From a virus: DNA of 44,913 nucleotides. Position numbers and translations under genes: made by a program. The DNA lies in the IMG/VR virus record IMGVR_UViG_3300010373_000067, positions 1 to 44,913 of that record, one strand, 5' to 3'. The notes beneath the pieces were generated by a model. That model was not told the origin of the DNA. It ran no database searches and was given only the letters and a program-made list of their open reading frames with translations. Below, in pieces: positions 30,398-38,473 of this stretch (position 1 is the first letter of the stretch; the number at the start of each line of letters is the position of its first letter).

Positions 30398-31074
30398 CGC
30401 GGGGCCTGCGATATGGCAGAGCTGGCGTACGTCGCTACGAGCGGAGCCACTTGGCTCTGCGGCTGCACGTTGCCTTGATTCACCGTCGGCAGCGCCGCGG
30501 GATTCTGCGCGTTCGCGGTAGACGTGGTCGCCGTCGAATACTGCGCGTTAACCTGCAAAATCTGCCGGAAATAAATGTCAACTTCCTGAAGGTAGTATGC
30601 GCCACTCTGCGCGCGGCGCGTAACCTCGTAGCGCAGAATGTTGCAGTTCTGATAGCTCTTTTCCGGCGTCACTATCGTGTACAGGTTGGTGTCGCCCGCG
30701 ATGGTAGAGATTTGGTCGAGCATCGCTTGGCGGTCTGACAGCGAGCCGCCCTTGGTCAACCGCACCGAGTTCTCGAACGGCAGCGTAACCTTGTTGTAGC
30801 TCGCAAACGAGCCTTCCTCTACGGGAAAGTCGGAAGTATCCCACTCGTTGCGGTTGTCGAAATTGATGATGTTGTCGGGCGTCACCGCAAGTTGATTGGC
30901 GGCGTTGTAGATGCCCCACTGAAACTGCGTGCTTCCCGTCCCGATGATGGCCGCAATACCGCGCGCCACCAACATAACAGTGTTGATTACATTATTGGCG
31001 CGGTTCAACTGCGGAACGCCCGGCAGATTCGGCACGTTCGGAAACAGCGACTTGGGGATGATGGGCATTGCCAT
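30394..31074 (-). CDS. Dit-like tail/baseplate protein
   Basis: A 226-residue protein located directly after the tape measure gene. The middle (residues 55-160) is beta-rich with NRNEWDTSDFPVEEGSFASY, KVTLPFENSVRLTKGG, and RYEVTRRAQSGAYYLQEVDI, typical of Dit-like proteins that form the first ring of the baseplate. The C-terminus is a Gln/Ala-rich tail. The ATG at 31074 precedes the plug gene overlap. Confidence 0.65.
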   Translation of the reverse strand: MAMPIIPKSLFPNVPNLPGVPQLNRANNVINTVMLVARGIAAIIGTGSTQFQWGIYNAANQLAVTPDNIINFDNRNEWDTSDFPVEEGSFASYNKVTLPFENSVRLTKGGSLSDRQAMLDQISTIAGDTNLYTIVTPEKSYQNCNILRYEVTRRAQSGAYYLQEVDIYFRQILQVNAQYSTATTSTANAQNPAALPTVNQGNVQPQSQVAPLVATYASSAISQAPR

Positions 31075-32703
31075 TTAGCTTAGCCCTTGGTTGGCGGTGG
31101 CCACCACGCCCTTGCGGCGCAGTGCTTCCGGCAACGCAGCCGCAATGCCGTTCGCGTCCTTGGCCTGCGTGTACACGTTGATGTTGTCGATTTCAACCGA
31201 CGTATTGGAAGCCGTAGGCGCGCTCGCGGAGCCCGCAGCCGTGGCGCCAAGCGGCGCAGACGGCATGGCAGCAGACGTGGCAGCCGCCCCCACGGCGCCC
31301 GGCATGTGCCCGAGCACAGACGGCGCGTAAGCGGCAGTCTCTTTCGGCAAGCGTTTGATGACGCCGTGCCGGTATTTGTCGTAGTTGCCTTGCCCGAAGT
31401 TATATGCATCGAGCGCGGCGGCGTAGTCACCGTGATATACCTTCAGCAACCGCGAGAACTCGGCGCCCGCGGTGTCGATGTCCGCAAGCGGGTTTTTCCC
31501 CGCGCCCTTAAAAAAATGGGGCTCCAACTGCATCATACCCACGGCGCCGCGCTTGCTCTTGGCCTTGGGGTTGAACCGCGACTCTTGCCATGCAATCGAC
31601 TCCAACGTGCCGGGCTGCAATCCGTATTTCTTGTCGGCAGCCTGAAACGCCCCGGCATACTTCGCGGGCGCACCGCCCTGGGGGCCGAGCGCATCTGCCG
31701 GCGTAAAGCCGCCCACGGCAGCCACGACCCAAGCGGCGATCTTGTCGCCCCATGTGGCCGTCTTCGAGTTGCTGATACTCATGGCCGTAACGGCGTTGGA
31801 TTCGGTCGCTTGCACAACCGTATCTTTCACGCCCTGTACTCGATTCTTCATCCGGTTCCATTGGGTAGACGCCGCAATGGCAAGGTCCACGCCCTGCTTG
31901 GTAACGCGGTTGGTTTCCTGGGCATCCTTGAGAATCTGACGGCGTGTACGGGCTTGGTCAAGAACGAAAAGCTGTATGCTCGCTTCCGATAGCCCCATCT
32001 GCCGCGCGTACATGGCCTGCGCCTGAGTGTCGGGAGTCATGGACCGCAGCCGCTTTCCGATGTCCGTCAGTATGTCAACCTTGCTGCGCAACTTACCCGT
32101 GCGGCTGTCGAACAAACCAACACCGAGATTGCGGGCCATGCTCGCGAATTGGTCGGGGTTGTGCATCTGCCATGAGAACTGCGCTTGGGCAATCTTCATC
32201 AGGTCGGCGTTGGCATCGGCCTGATTTCCGCCTACCTGCTTCAACGCGTTGCCGAGCGTGTTGATATCCGCGGCCGACGTTCCCACGCTCGGCGCGAGCC
32301 GCCCCAGGTTGGCGAGATTCCCCGAGGTAGCCGCGTAAGCGGCAATGGCGCCCTCTAGGGTCTTGAACCCAAGCACGGCCGCGCCCGCGGCAACGCCCAG
32401 GTTTTTGAGTCGAGACAGCGTGCCCTCGGTTAGCTTCTTCTCAAGCTCTGTGCTGGTCTTCCGGTCCTTGTCGGATTGCCGCGTGCGCTTGCGCTCGGCC
32501 TCGGATTGCCGCTTGCGCTCGGTGCCTACCGTGCGCGTGGTCTTGATACTCTTTTTGCCGGCCGTCTCCGTGGCCGTAGCTTCTTCCTGGGCGGTACGTT
32601 TCAGTTTCCGTTGCGCAGCATCAGCAGCGGCCTTGCCCTTGTTGTATTCTGTTGGGTCAAGTCCGAGTGTAACAACGAGCTGGTCTATGATGGTCTTGGC
32701 CAT
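31075..32703 (-). CDS. tape measure protein with lytic transglycosylase domain
   Basis: A 542-residue protein. The N-terminus (residues 1-85) is basic and coiled-coil-like (Lys/Arg/Glu rich). The middle has hydrophobic stretches (VAAGAAVLGFKTLEG). Residues about 348-445 are an SLT family transglycosylase: GTLESIAWQESRFNPKA with catalytic Glu, then GAVGMMQLEP and ALDAYNFGQGNYDKY. At about 1.5 angstrom per residue it predicts a tail of roughly 80 nm. It helps local peptidoglycan cleavage on entry. The ATG overlaps the stop of the frameshifted chaperone (TAATG). Confidence 0.85.
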   Translation of the reverse strand: MAKTIIDQLVVTLGLDPTEYNKGKAAADAAQRKLKRTAQEEATATETAGKKSIKTTRTVGTERKRQSEAERKRTRQSDKDRKTSTELEKKLTEGTLSRLKNLGVAAGAAVLGFKTLEGAIAAYAATSGNLANLGRLAPSVGTSAADINTLGNALKQVGGNQADANADLMKIAQAQFSWQMHNPDQFASMARNLGVGLFDSRTGKLRSKVDILTDIGKRLRSMTPDTQAQAMYARQMGLSEASIQLFVLDQARTRRQILKDAQETNRVTKQGVDLAIAASTQWNRMKNRVQGVKDTVVQATESNAVTAMSISNSKTATWGDKIAAWVVAAVGGFTPADALGPQGGAPAKYAGAFQAADKKYGLQPGTLESIAWQESRFNPKAKSKRGAVGMMQLEPHFFKGAGKNPLADIDTAGAEFSRLLKVYHGDYAAALDAYNFGQGNYDKYRHGVIKRLPKETAAYAPSVLGHMPGAVGAAATSAAMPSAPLGATAAGSASAPTASNTSVEIDNINVYTQAKDANGIAAALPEALRRKGVVATANQGLS

Positions 32704-33304
32704 TACGTCGGGGGCTGTTGGTTATGGCTGTCCACGGCCAGCACTTCTGCAAGGTTGTACGCATCTTCGAGGCCGTACACAGTCTGCAACTCTATGAGCG
32801 TCGCAAACTTGTATGAAACCAATTGGCCAATGATCCGAGGAACGTTGGTGTAGACGAGCCCTCGCCGTCCGCTGCCCCTGAATCTTGGCCCGAAGTCGGG
32901 GTTACGTCGGGAACGGAAAAACCCAAGTGTAGCTCGAAGATGGCAATACGCAGCATGAACCGCGTAGCCACTTCCTCTATCTGCGAGTTGAGCCCGGCGA
33001 CGATTTCCTGCGCCGGATGCTTGGGATTGTGCAAATACTGCACGCAAGAGAACATCTCGTCGAGCAGCGGTTGCAGCTCATCCCACGGGAGGTTGAATAG
33101 GGCTTTGAGGCCGAACGCAGCTAGGCTCGCCGCGCCCCCGGCAAGCGTGTCGTCCGTTACCTCGAACCCCGAGCGTTGGAGCCCCAAGAGCGCTCGAAGC
33201 GCCCAGGCTTCGGCCTGATCGGCCGGCAGCTCGGTAAGCAGAAACGTCTTGCCCTTATCACGGCCCTCGGCGGTCACCGTAATGCGTTGAGTCTTGCGCG
33301 GCAC
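32703..33304 (-). CDS. tail assembly chaperone, -1 frameshift product
   Basis: The long form shares 129 residues with the short form and switches to the -1 frame at the slippery site (32918-32924). It then adds 71 residues ending in NVPRIIGQLVSYKFATLIEL and LAEVLAVDSHNQQPPT. This arrangement is the gpE/E' (or gpG/GT) pair that binds the tape measure during tail assembly. The total length is about 200 residues. Its TAA overlaps the tape measure ATG, as expected for the pair. The frames are one nucleotide apart in the direction needed. Confidence 0.75.
32792..33304 (-). CDS. tail assembly chaperone, short form
   Basis: A 170-residue protein with a GTG start preceded by GGGGGTG. The body (residues 1-125) is helical: WALRALLGLQRSGFEVTDD, FNLPWDELQPLLDEM. 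The short form continues to LANWFHTSLRRS. It lies between the tube gene and the tape measure gene, the fixed place of tail chaperones in contractile and long flexible tails. The long form is made by -1 frameshifting. Confidence 0.75.
   Translation of the reverse strand: MPRKTQRITVTAEGRDKGKTFLLTELPADQAEAWALRALLGLQRSGFEVTDDTLAGGAASLAAFGLKALFNLPWDELQPLLDEMFSCVQYLHNPKHPAQEIVAGLNSQIEEVATRFMLRIAIFELHLGFSVPDVTPTSGQDSGAADGEGSSTPTFLGSLANWFHTSLRRS
32918..32924 (-). promoter_or_regulatory. programmed -1 frameshift site GGGTTTT
   Basis: On the minus strand the zero-frame codons are TTG GGT TTT TCC, giving the heptamer G GGT TTT, which fits X XXY YYZ. A slip back by one base gives GGG TTT then TTC, entering the open -1 frame exactly where it is needed. 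A stimulatory downstream structure was not identified by eye. Confidence 0.7.
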
Positions 33305-33319
33305 GAATCACCCCCATGT

Positions 33320-33763
33320 TTAGGTCGTCGCGGGAATCGGAACCGGGGTGATGCTCTGCCACTCGATTTCGTACTCTTGGGGTTCGAGCACCTTTTTGGC
33401 ATCGGGCAGCTTTTTGAAACCGCGGAGCCAACCCACCTTGAACTGGTAAGCCTTGTTGATGCTCGTCAGGGTGATGACCATGGACGCCGGGTATGCTTCC
33501 TTCGCCGACTCCATGGCGAGGCCCCAATTGTCGAACACGAGAATTGATGGCGAATCGGGCTGAAAGATAACGCGCCACTTCTTCGGGTTCGGCGTGTAGC
33601 CGGCCGACAGGATGCCATCGACACCCATGCGCGTCTCAGTCATCTCGAAGGACTCGTGCGCAAAAGCGTCATCCGCCGCGAAGCCCTGCAAAAGCTGCGG
33701 GATGGGGAACACTTTGGGCACCGAAATGGCGATGCCGGCGTTGGATGAAGTAATCGTGCCCAT
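33320..33763 (-). CDS. tail tube protein (DUF3277-like)
   Basis: A 147-residue protein. Beta-rich, with SFEMTETRMGVDGILSAGYT, WRVIFQPDSPSILVF, and YQFKVGWLRGFKKLPDAKKVLEPQEYEIEW, which fit the DUF3277 tube family. It sits directly after the sheath and before the chaperone, the standard order. It forms the inner tube through which DNA passes. The gap to the sheath stop is 6 nt. Confidence 0.75.
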   Translation of the reverse strand: MGTITSSNAGIAISVPKVFPIPQLLQGFAADDAFAHESFEMTETRMGVDGILSAGYTPNPKKWRVIFQPDSPSILVFDNWGLAMESAKEAYPASMVITLTSINKAYQFKVGWLRGFKKLPDAKKVLEPQEYEIEWQSITPVPIPATT

Positions 33764-33769
33764 GGTTGG

Positions 33770-34378
33770 TTACTCTATGTCGATTGCGGCCATGTTGATT
33801 TGGTGGATGCTGCCGCCGTCCGTGTACCAGAACGTCATGGGCGGGGAACCGCGGTTGCCGCGGGTCTGCGGCGAGGCCGGCAGCACTTGCAGGTAGTAGC
33901 CCACGCTCGACAAAATCCCATCGATGGCCACGCCGGCCGCCGTGTTGACTTGCTGCGCCTGGGCCGCGCTGAGCGGCACGCCGGCACGAATGGCACCGAA
34001 ATTCAGGTACTTGTCGATGGGGTCCGACAGTACGCCGCTCAGCTCCGTATAGCCGAGCGTGATATACGGCACCGAGTTGGTGGACGTAAGGAACGTCAGC
34101 AACGAAAGCTGAAAATCCGAGTTCATCAGGATTTGATTGACGTAGGGGTCAATCCACTTCCACGAGCCCGGCATCTGCCCTTGGCGAAGGTACTGAAACT
34201 TCTGATTCGCCGTTGCAACGGCCGCGTAGTAGTTGTATCCGTTCGAGTCGAGATTCCCCGAAGTCGTCGGGTCCGTCACGTCGGGAATGAGCCCCGCCTG
34301 ATTGCGGAACTTGAAGGTGATACGGCCGTTGGTCGCGGTCGTGTTCAGCGACGCAATGGCGCCGCAAACGAAGGCCGC
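33770..34378 (-). CDS. tail sheath protein, part after in-frame TAG
   Basis: A reading frame in exactly the same frame as the upstream sheath part, separated from it only by one TAG. From the codon after the stop it reads AAFVCGAIASLNTTATNGRI, then GNLDSNGYNYYAAVATANQKF, WKWIDPYVNQILMNSDFQLS, LNFGAIRAGVPLSAAQAQ and a final YTDGGSIHQINMAAIDIE: the typical C-terminal half of DUF3383 sheath proteins. No good start with a Shine-Dalgarno sequence was found for it alone; the first candidate, GTG at 34279, would lose conserved residues. Confidence 0.75.
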   Translation of the reverse strand, partial: AAFVCGAIASLNTTATNGRITFKFRNQAGLIPDVTDPTTSGNLDSNGYNYYAAVATANQKFQYLRQGQMPGSWKWIDPYVNQILMNSDFQLSLLTFLTSTNSVPYITLGYTELSGVLSDPIDKYLNFGAIRAGVPLSAAQAQQVNTAAGVAIDGILSSVGYYLQVLPASPQTRGNRGSPPMTFWYTDGGSIHQINMAAIDIE

Positions 34379-34381
34379 CTA
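34379..34381 (-). other. in-frame amber codon within the sheath gene
   Basis: The minus strand reads TTC TCG GGC GCC TAG GCG GCC TTC GTT. Frames before and after are the same and both match DUF3383, so only this codon breaks a 585-codon reading frame. TAG is used as an ordinary stop by about a dozen genes here, and no suppressor tRNA is visible. Confidence 0.85.
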
Positions 34382-35527
34382 GGCGCCCGAGAACTGCACA
34401 ACGCCGGGCTCCCAAAGCGGCACGATGCCGTTGTAGGCCGCTGCGATCACCTGACCGCCGAAGCTATCGGCGTCGTTGGCGGTGCCCGCCGGGCCGGGGT
34501 CCACGTCCCACGCGGCATACACGAAGCGCTCGTTGCCGGCCGGGCTCTGTTGGCTCGTCCACTGCGCAAATTGGAGCTTGACCGCTCCGCCGGGGGCGCC
34601 GTTATCCGGGTCGAACACGTGGGTAAAGCTCACCCAATTCTGTGTCGAGAGAACAACCCCGTTCATCGCGCCGGCCGGGGTAGCCACGTCGGCGCCATTT
34701 GCGATGAGCGCGCCCGTGGCCGCGGTCAGCAGAATGTCGGCCGCCAGCGTGCCCGAGGCAAAGCCGATGGTAGAGGCCGCGCCGGTCGTGGGCGAGGTAA
34801 TCACGAACGTTTCGCGCTGCGCGTCGTACGTGCAAACGGCCGTGCTCGATACGGTCACGGACTCGCCGACGTTGGCCGCCGTGGCAGCCTGCGACATGGT
34901 GTAGTTGCCCACCCCACCGCCAACCGGTATTGCGGTAATCGTAGTTCCCACGGGAACACCCGCGGCAACGATCACGTCGCCTACGTGCAGTTCGCCCGAA
35001 GCAATCGCCGTCACGTCGAGCGTTTCGCTGGTATCCGTGGTTGTACACGTGCCGCTGAAGATGCCGCCGACGGTCTGTAGACCGGTCGTGATGATGGTTG
35101 CCGCATTCGTAAAGCTCGTCGCGGCGTTCAGATTGATGTTGGCCGACGTGACTGTCTCGCCGTCGATTTCAAGCGACAGCGTGCCCGAGAAGCCCTGCAA
35201 GTCGGTCAGCGTAATTTCGGACAGGTTGCCGCTACGCAGGTAGGCCGCAACGGCCGACTCGTTGTACTGATAGAAATACAGCATCCCCGGAAGCTGCGTG
35301 CATCCCGTGAAGCCGCCGAAGTAGACGGCCGCAAACTGCGCCTCGGGTGAATTGATGCCGAACCAATCCTGCACCGCGAGCAGGTTGGGGAACCCCTGCG
35401 CCACTCCGGGCGGGATGGAACCGCTTTTCGTCAGAAAGACGCCATTGGGGCTCAGCGGATTGCCGCCGGGCTGAAGTACCCCAGGGGTACTAGAGACTTC
35501 TTCGCTTGCAGGAATTGCACCGGTCAT
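34379..35527 (-). CDS. tail sheath protein (DUF3383), N-terminal part
   Basis: A 382-residue reading frame ending at TAG. It has DUF3383 features: AVYFGGFTGCTQLPGMLYFYQYNES (residues 67-91), LSLEIDGETVTSANINLNAATSF, then AQRETFVITSPTTGAAS and GGAVKLQFAQWTSQQS near residue 320. Residues about 156-229 are an inserted beta domain (TLDVTAIASGELHVGDVIVA and GGGVGNYTMSQAATAA) also seen in the baseplate and cement proteins. Read through to 33770 it would be about 585 residues, the normal sheath size. The ATG overlaps the preceding TGA. Confidence 0.8.
   Translation of the reverse strand: MTGAIPASEEVSSTPGVLQPGGNPLSPNGVFLTKSGSIPPGVAQGFPNLLAVQDWFGINSPEAQFAAVYFGGFTGCTQLPGMLYFYQYNESAVAAYLRSGNLSEITLTDLQGFSGTLSLEIDGETVTSANINLNAATSFTNAATIITTGLQTVGGIFSGTCTTTDTSETLDVTAIASGELHVGDVIVAAGVPVGTTITAIPVGGGVGNYTMSQAATAANVGESVTVSSTAVCTYDAQRETFVITSPTTGAASTIGFASGTLAADILLTAATGALIANGADVATPAGAMNGVVLSTQNWVSFTHVFDPDNGAPGGAVKLQFAQWTSQQSPAGNERFVYAAWDVDPGPAGTANDADSFGGQVIAAAYNGIVPLWEPGVVQFSGA
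34840..35062 (-). repeat. dispersed beta domain, sheath copy
   Basis: This encodes residues about 156-229 of the sheath N-terminal part, inserted between two conserved DUF3383 segments. It is related to the copies in the baseplate J-like protein and cement protein (VTAxxSGxL..GD, GVPxGTTI, GVGxYxxSxxATA). Confidence 0.6.
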
Positions 35528-36081
35528 GGGGGGTATGCCTTGTCTACGTTGACTAGGGTGACTTCAGCTTGGTCCGCGAATTGCATCGGGGCGGTCGTCA
35601 CCGGATTGTATTGTACATAAGCCTGCAATGTCCATCGCTGCTCGTACTGGTCTTCTTCGTCCGTCAAGGGCGCCATCATGGCTTCGTCGGCGTGCAGCGG
35701 GGCACACGTGGGCGCGAGCGCCGCGCAGGCCATTTCCGTGCGCCATAGGCCCGACACCATCTTGGCCCAATCGCCGGCACCTGGGCTCACGCCGGGGCCG
35801 CTGATGAAATCGAGCTGCACGAGCAGCCGCGTCCCACTCTCGCTCGATATCACGTCGGGGTTACCGCCCTGCGATTGGTCCCACGTGAGTATGGGCGTGC
35901 GCAGATTCTTGAAGGCCGTAATGGTCATGACCACGTAGCCGGGTACGGGCGGCGGCATGGGCGTCCGGTTCCCCATGGCTTGCACGACCACGTTGGGCGA
36001 TAGGCCCGTTACGGCGGCAACCCATGGTTGGATGACCGCGAACACGTCTTCGTGCGTCAGGGATATGCTGTAGCCGCTCAT
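35524..36081 (-). CDS. phage neck/tail terminator protein
   Basis: A 185-residue protein. The start SISLTHEDVFAVIQPWVAAV, then QAMGNRTPMPPPVPGYVVMT and LVQLDFISGPG, fit the phage neck terminator proteins of the LIC_12616/gp12-like type that cap the tail tube end. The C-terminus has RWTLQAYVQYNPVTTAPMQF. The ATG at 36081 is preferred; longer in-frame starts to 36162 overlap the next gene. ATGA overlap on both sides. Confidence 0.7.
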   Translation of the reverse strand: MSGYSISLTHEDVFAVIQPWVAAVTGLSPNVVVQAMGNRTPMPPPVPGYVVMTITAFKNLRTPILTWDQSQGGNPDVISSESGTRLLVQLDFISGPGVSPGAGDWAKMVSGLWRTEMACAALAPTCAPLHADEAMMAPLTDEEDQYEQRWTLQAYVQYNPVTTAPMQFADQAEVTLVNVDKAYPP

Positions 36082-36476
36082 GGGTTGTTGGGGTCCATCT
36101 GAGCCGACACGATGACTCGGCACCAATCGGGGTATTGCTCGGGCACTTCCTTGACGAGCCATGTACGCGCGGCCTGCCCGGCTACCGCGGGGAAAGTCAA
36201 CAAGTCGCCGCCAAACTGTTTCAATCGGTCGATGGCGCCCACGACGCCGAACAAGTACACGCTGCGGTAGATGCCTTGCGCTTGCAGGAACGCATAGCGT
36301 TTGATGTCACCCGTTGAAACGGGCTGCACCTGGGCGGGCTTCTGCACCGAAGCCGCGAACGTGGGCGTAGCTCGGCCGCCAGTCGCCACGCTCGGGCCGG
36401 TACTTGCCTGCCACCCTACGAGTTGGTTGGGGTTCACTGAACCGATGACGCCCGTTACGAGGCCATGCAAATTCAT
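36078..36476 (-). CDS. head-tail connector-type protein
   Basis: A 132-residue protein. MNLHGLVTGVIGSVNPNQLV is followed by QPVSTGDIKRYAFLQAQGIY and a C-terminal LVKEVPEQYPDWCRVIVSAQ. The pattern and the place between two connector genes resemble head completion or neck proteins of Bcep781-like phages. No precise family name can be given. ATGA overlaps on both sides. Confidence 0.55.
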   Translation of the reverse strand: MNLHGLVTGVIGSVNPNQLVGWQASTGPSVATGGRATPTFAASVQKPAQVQPVSTGDIKRYAFLQAQGIYRSVYLFGVVGAIDRLKQFGGDLLTFPAVAGQAARTWLVKEVPEQYPDWCRVIVSAQMDPNNP

Positions 36477-36925
36477 GTTTCCACCACGAAGGCGGGCGCA
36501 CGCTGCATCACGCCCTTATCGACAAGACCCTTGTTGAAGCCCTTGCGCGCCACCGTGGCCGGGGCGTTGTCCGCCGGCCAGTCAACAATGGCTTTCACCA
36601 ACTCGTCTTTCATGCGCTCGCCCATAAGTCCGAGCGTTTGGCCGCCGTTGTAACCCGTGGCTTTCAGGATGGCGGCCAGTTCTTTGCCCCATCGCGACGA
36701 GCCCGCAGCAATCATGTTGGTGAAAAATGGACGCGGCGGCGACGTGGTCGTGCCGAAGTTGTCCCAAAAAGCGACTTGCGCTACGTGCAGCGTCTTGCCC
36801 TTGGGGCCGGCCGGGTACGTGGCGTCTTCGAGAAATCCCATACGCACCGTGCGGCCAGTAGCCAACTTGTCGGCGAGGCCCTGTAGATGCTTCGCGAGCT
36901 TGTCGCCGCCCTGAACGCGGGCCAT
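36473..36925 (-). CDS. HK97 gp10-like head-tail joining protein
   Basis: A 150-residue protein. GDKLAKHLQGLADKLATGRT, VRMGFLEDATYPAG, VAQVAFWDNFGTTTSPPRPF (the NFGT-PPRPF motif) and LGLMGERMKDELVKAI match gp10/tail completion proteins. It should form the ring that joins head to tail. The ATG at 36925 shares its A with the preceding TGA (TGATG). Confidence 0.7.
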   Translation of the reverse strand: MARVQGGDKLAKHLQGLADKLATGRTVRMGFLEDATYPAGPKGKTLHVAQVAFWDNFGTTTSPPRPFFTNMIAAGSSRWGKELAAILKATGYNGGQTLGLMGERMKDELVKAIVDWPADNAPATVARKGFNKGLVDKGVMQRAPAFVVET

Positions 36926-37440
36926 CACTCAATCTCGAAGTTGTTGCCCGCCCACGGGAAGCCGGGGCCATTCGGGCCACAAGCGGGGGCGCCAACGTAT
37001 TGCATAGTGCGGTACGGTGCAGTCTGCTGCCAGAACTTCGCGCCGTACTTGGTCTGAATGAAGTAGGCTTGGCTCGGGCCGCCATCGGCGTTGAACTCAA
37101 GCCCTGCGCTGACGGTGCCCTCGGCCGCGCTCGCGAGCCGGCCCACCACGTTGGCGCCGGGCGCAGGCACCACATTGCCGGCACCGTCGTTGCTGCCATT
37201 TTCCAAGAACAGACAATGCGCCGTCAACGTGTAGAGTAACGCCATGCGCCGGTTGGCGTCCTGAATCATCGAGCCGCAAGAATTGTCCAACAGCAGCGTC
37301 GCATCATTGAACGCAAGCTGCTGCGTGCCTGAAGGTATGCCGGTAAATTCCGCGTACAGCGCCACGAACTCGGCAGAGCTGAATTGCACGACCCCCGTGG
37401 TAATCGGGGGGCATGGCGTTGGACACGGAACTACCGGCAT
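36925..37440 (-). CDS. DUF4054 head-tail adaptor
   Basis: A 171-residue protein. GVVQFSSAEFVALYAEFTGI, then LLDNSCGSMIQDANRRMALL and LLYTLTAHCLFLENGSND, are the DUF4054 signatures. The C-terminal part with GPSQAYFIQTKYGAKFWQQ also fits. It binds the portal as a gp6-like adaptor ring. The Cys-Pro rich N-terminus (VPCPTPCPP) is unusual. Confidence 0.8.
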   Translation of the reverse strand: MPVVPCPTPCPPITTGVVQFSSAEFVALYAEFTGIPSGTQQLAFNDATLLLDNSCGSMIQDANRRMALLYTLTAHCLFLENGSNDGAGNVVPAPGANVVGRLASAAEGTVSAGLEFNADGGPSQAYFIQTKYGAKFWQQTAPYRTMQYVGAPACGPNGPGFPWAGNNFEIE

Positions 37441-37446
37441 CGCTGC

Positions 37447-37902
37447 TTACTCGTCCACTCGACGCGCAATCGTGTTGTCTTCGATCTTCATGGAAGTACC
37501 GGGGTCCATGGGCTCGAACAAGGCCGGCGCTTTGGCCTGGGCATCGAGCCCCGCCGCCTTGGCGTCATCGAGCTTCGGTACCACGAACAACTGGCCGCCC
37601 GTGAGCAATGGCGAGTCCTGATGTTCCTTACACCAACGGTCCCACAAATCCTTGGGCACGTTCAGATTGATATACGGCTCGCGGCCACGGCGGGCGGGCG
37701 CGGTCGCGAACGGGCGCCCATCGGGGCCGCGGATAATCAAGTGTTGGTTGGTGCCCTTCAGAGTGAACGTTGCGTAATCCTTGTTTTTCTGATACCGAGC
37801 GAAGGGCGCCCCGCCTTGGCGGTTGTGGCTCACGGTGTACCCAACTTCGAGAGTGATACCGTTGGGAAGACGACAGCCGATGCTTACTGTTTCCGATGAC
37901 AT
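37447..37902 (-). CDS. hypothetical structural-region protein
   Basis: A 151-residue protein. The start IGCRLPNGITLEVGYTV and strands KDYATFTLKGTNQHLIIRG are followed by YINLNVPKDLWDRWCKEHQD. It is common to find such a protein between capsid and adaptor genes in related phages, but I do not know its function. The C-terminus is acidic. The next gene starts 6 nt downstream of its stop. Confidence 0.6.
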   Translation of the reverse strand: MSSETVSIGCRLPNGITLEVGYTVSHNRQGGAPFARYQKNKDYATFTLKGTNQHLIIRGPDGRPFATAPARRGREPYINLNVPKDLWDRWCKEHQDSPLLTGGQLFVVPKLDDAKAAGLDAQAKAPALFEPMDPGTSMKIEDNTIARRVDE

Positions 37903-37915
37903 AGAAGCCTCTAGG

Positions 37916-38473
37916 TTAGAACGATGCGGTTGTAGACGCTATCGCCAGCGAACCGGGCCGAGCATTGCTGCAAACCTTCCACGGGGTCGCAATGGCACCC
38001 GCCAGCGCTCCCGAGATGGCTGACCCGTCCGTCAGCGAAACGTAGACAGTATCGCCGTAATTCGCTCCGCCTGCAAACCGTAGCCAGAAATTGCCGCTGG
38101 CCATGAGAGTGCATACGATGCCCTCTCGAAGCCGCCATGCTCGGTATAGGCGGTCCCACGTCTGCCACGACCATGACGCCACGGGGCCGCCAAAAGCCGG
38201 CGGCCCGCCTATTACGCCGCCGTTGGCGGCATTGACGCTGCGAAGTGGAACCACGACCCCGACCATATCGGCGGCGGTCTGTTGTGCGTTCTGCACGAGC
38301 CCCGTGGACGGGTCACCGAAGCCGAAGCGGCCTTGCAGCACGCCGCCGGGCGCAGCCGTCCACGCGCCCGCGCCCGCGAGCGCCGACACATAGGGGGCTC
38401 GGGTTTCGAGATTCTGTGCGAGAACGCGAGATGCAAAAGCGCCCTCGTACGGACCGAGGGCGCTTTGAGTCAT
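37916..38473 (-). CDS. structural protein next to the capsid gene
   Basis: A 185-residue protein. SALGPYEGAFASRVLAQNLE near the start and long beta segments (GDTVYVSLTDGSAISGALAG) are typical of small virion proteins encoded beside capsid genes. The role (cement, decoration or head fibre) is not clear. The ATG at 38473 has GAGGG 9 nt upstream, part of the first post-capsid hairpin, and a second 12-bp hairpin covers codons 3-13. Expression may be attenuated. Confidence 0.6.
   Translation of the reverse strand: MTQSALGPYEGAFASRVLAQNLETRAPYVSALAGAGAWTAAPGGVLQGRFGFGDPSTGLVQNAQQTAADMVGVVVPLRSVNAANGGVIGGPPAFGGPVASWSWQTWDRLYRAWRLREGIVCTLMASGNFWLRFAGGANYGDTVYVSLTDGSAISGALAGAIATPWKVCSNARPGSLAIASTTASF
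38021..38034. other. TGAC-N6-GTCA word inside a coding sequence
   Basis: TGACCCGTCCGTCA has the operator pattern but is inside the structural gene at 37916-38473 and has neither a promoter nor the extra symmetry. About one such match is expected by chance in this length, so it is probably not a working site. Confidence 0.25.
38436..38466 (-). terminator. 12-bp hairpin with T-run inside codons 3-13
   Basis: AAAGCGCCCTCG (38436-38447) pairs with CGAGGGCGCTTT (38455-38466) around a 7-nt loop. On the minus strand the stem is followed by TTTTGC. It looks like a strong intrinsic terminator but lies in the first codons of a gene directly downstream of the capsid gene. Confidence 0.6.

Noticed and set aside
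30394-31074. DNA circulation protein for the gene after the tape measure
   Set aside because: Length and beta pattern fit a Dit-like protein better, and no DNA circulation N-terminal motif is seen.
34379-34381. Genome-wide reassignment of TAG
   Set aside because: At least a dozen well-supported genes end in TAG at sensible places, for example the primase, the TetR-like gene, the first fibre and the baseplate J gene, and no suppressor tRNA was seen.
33800-35080. 426-residue plus-strand open frame over the sheath gene
   Set aside because: It is antisense to clear sheath homology, is Arg-rich and has no family resemblance; GC-rich sequence keeps this frame open.
38021-38034. Sixth TGAC-N6-GTCA match as an operator
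   Set aside because: It is inside a late structural gene without promoter boxes, and about one chance match is expected.
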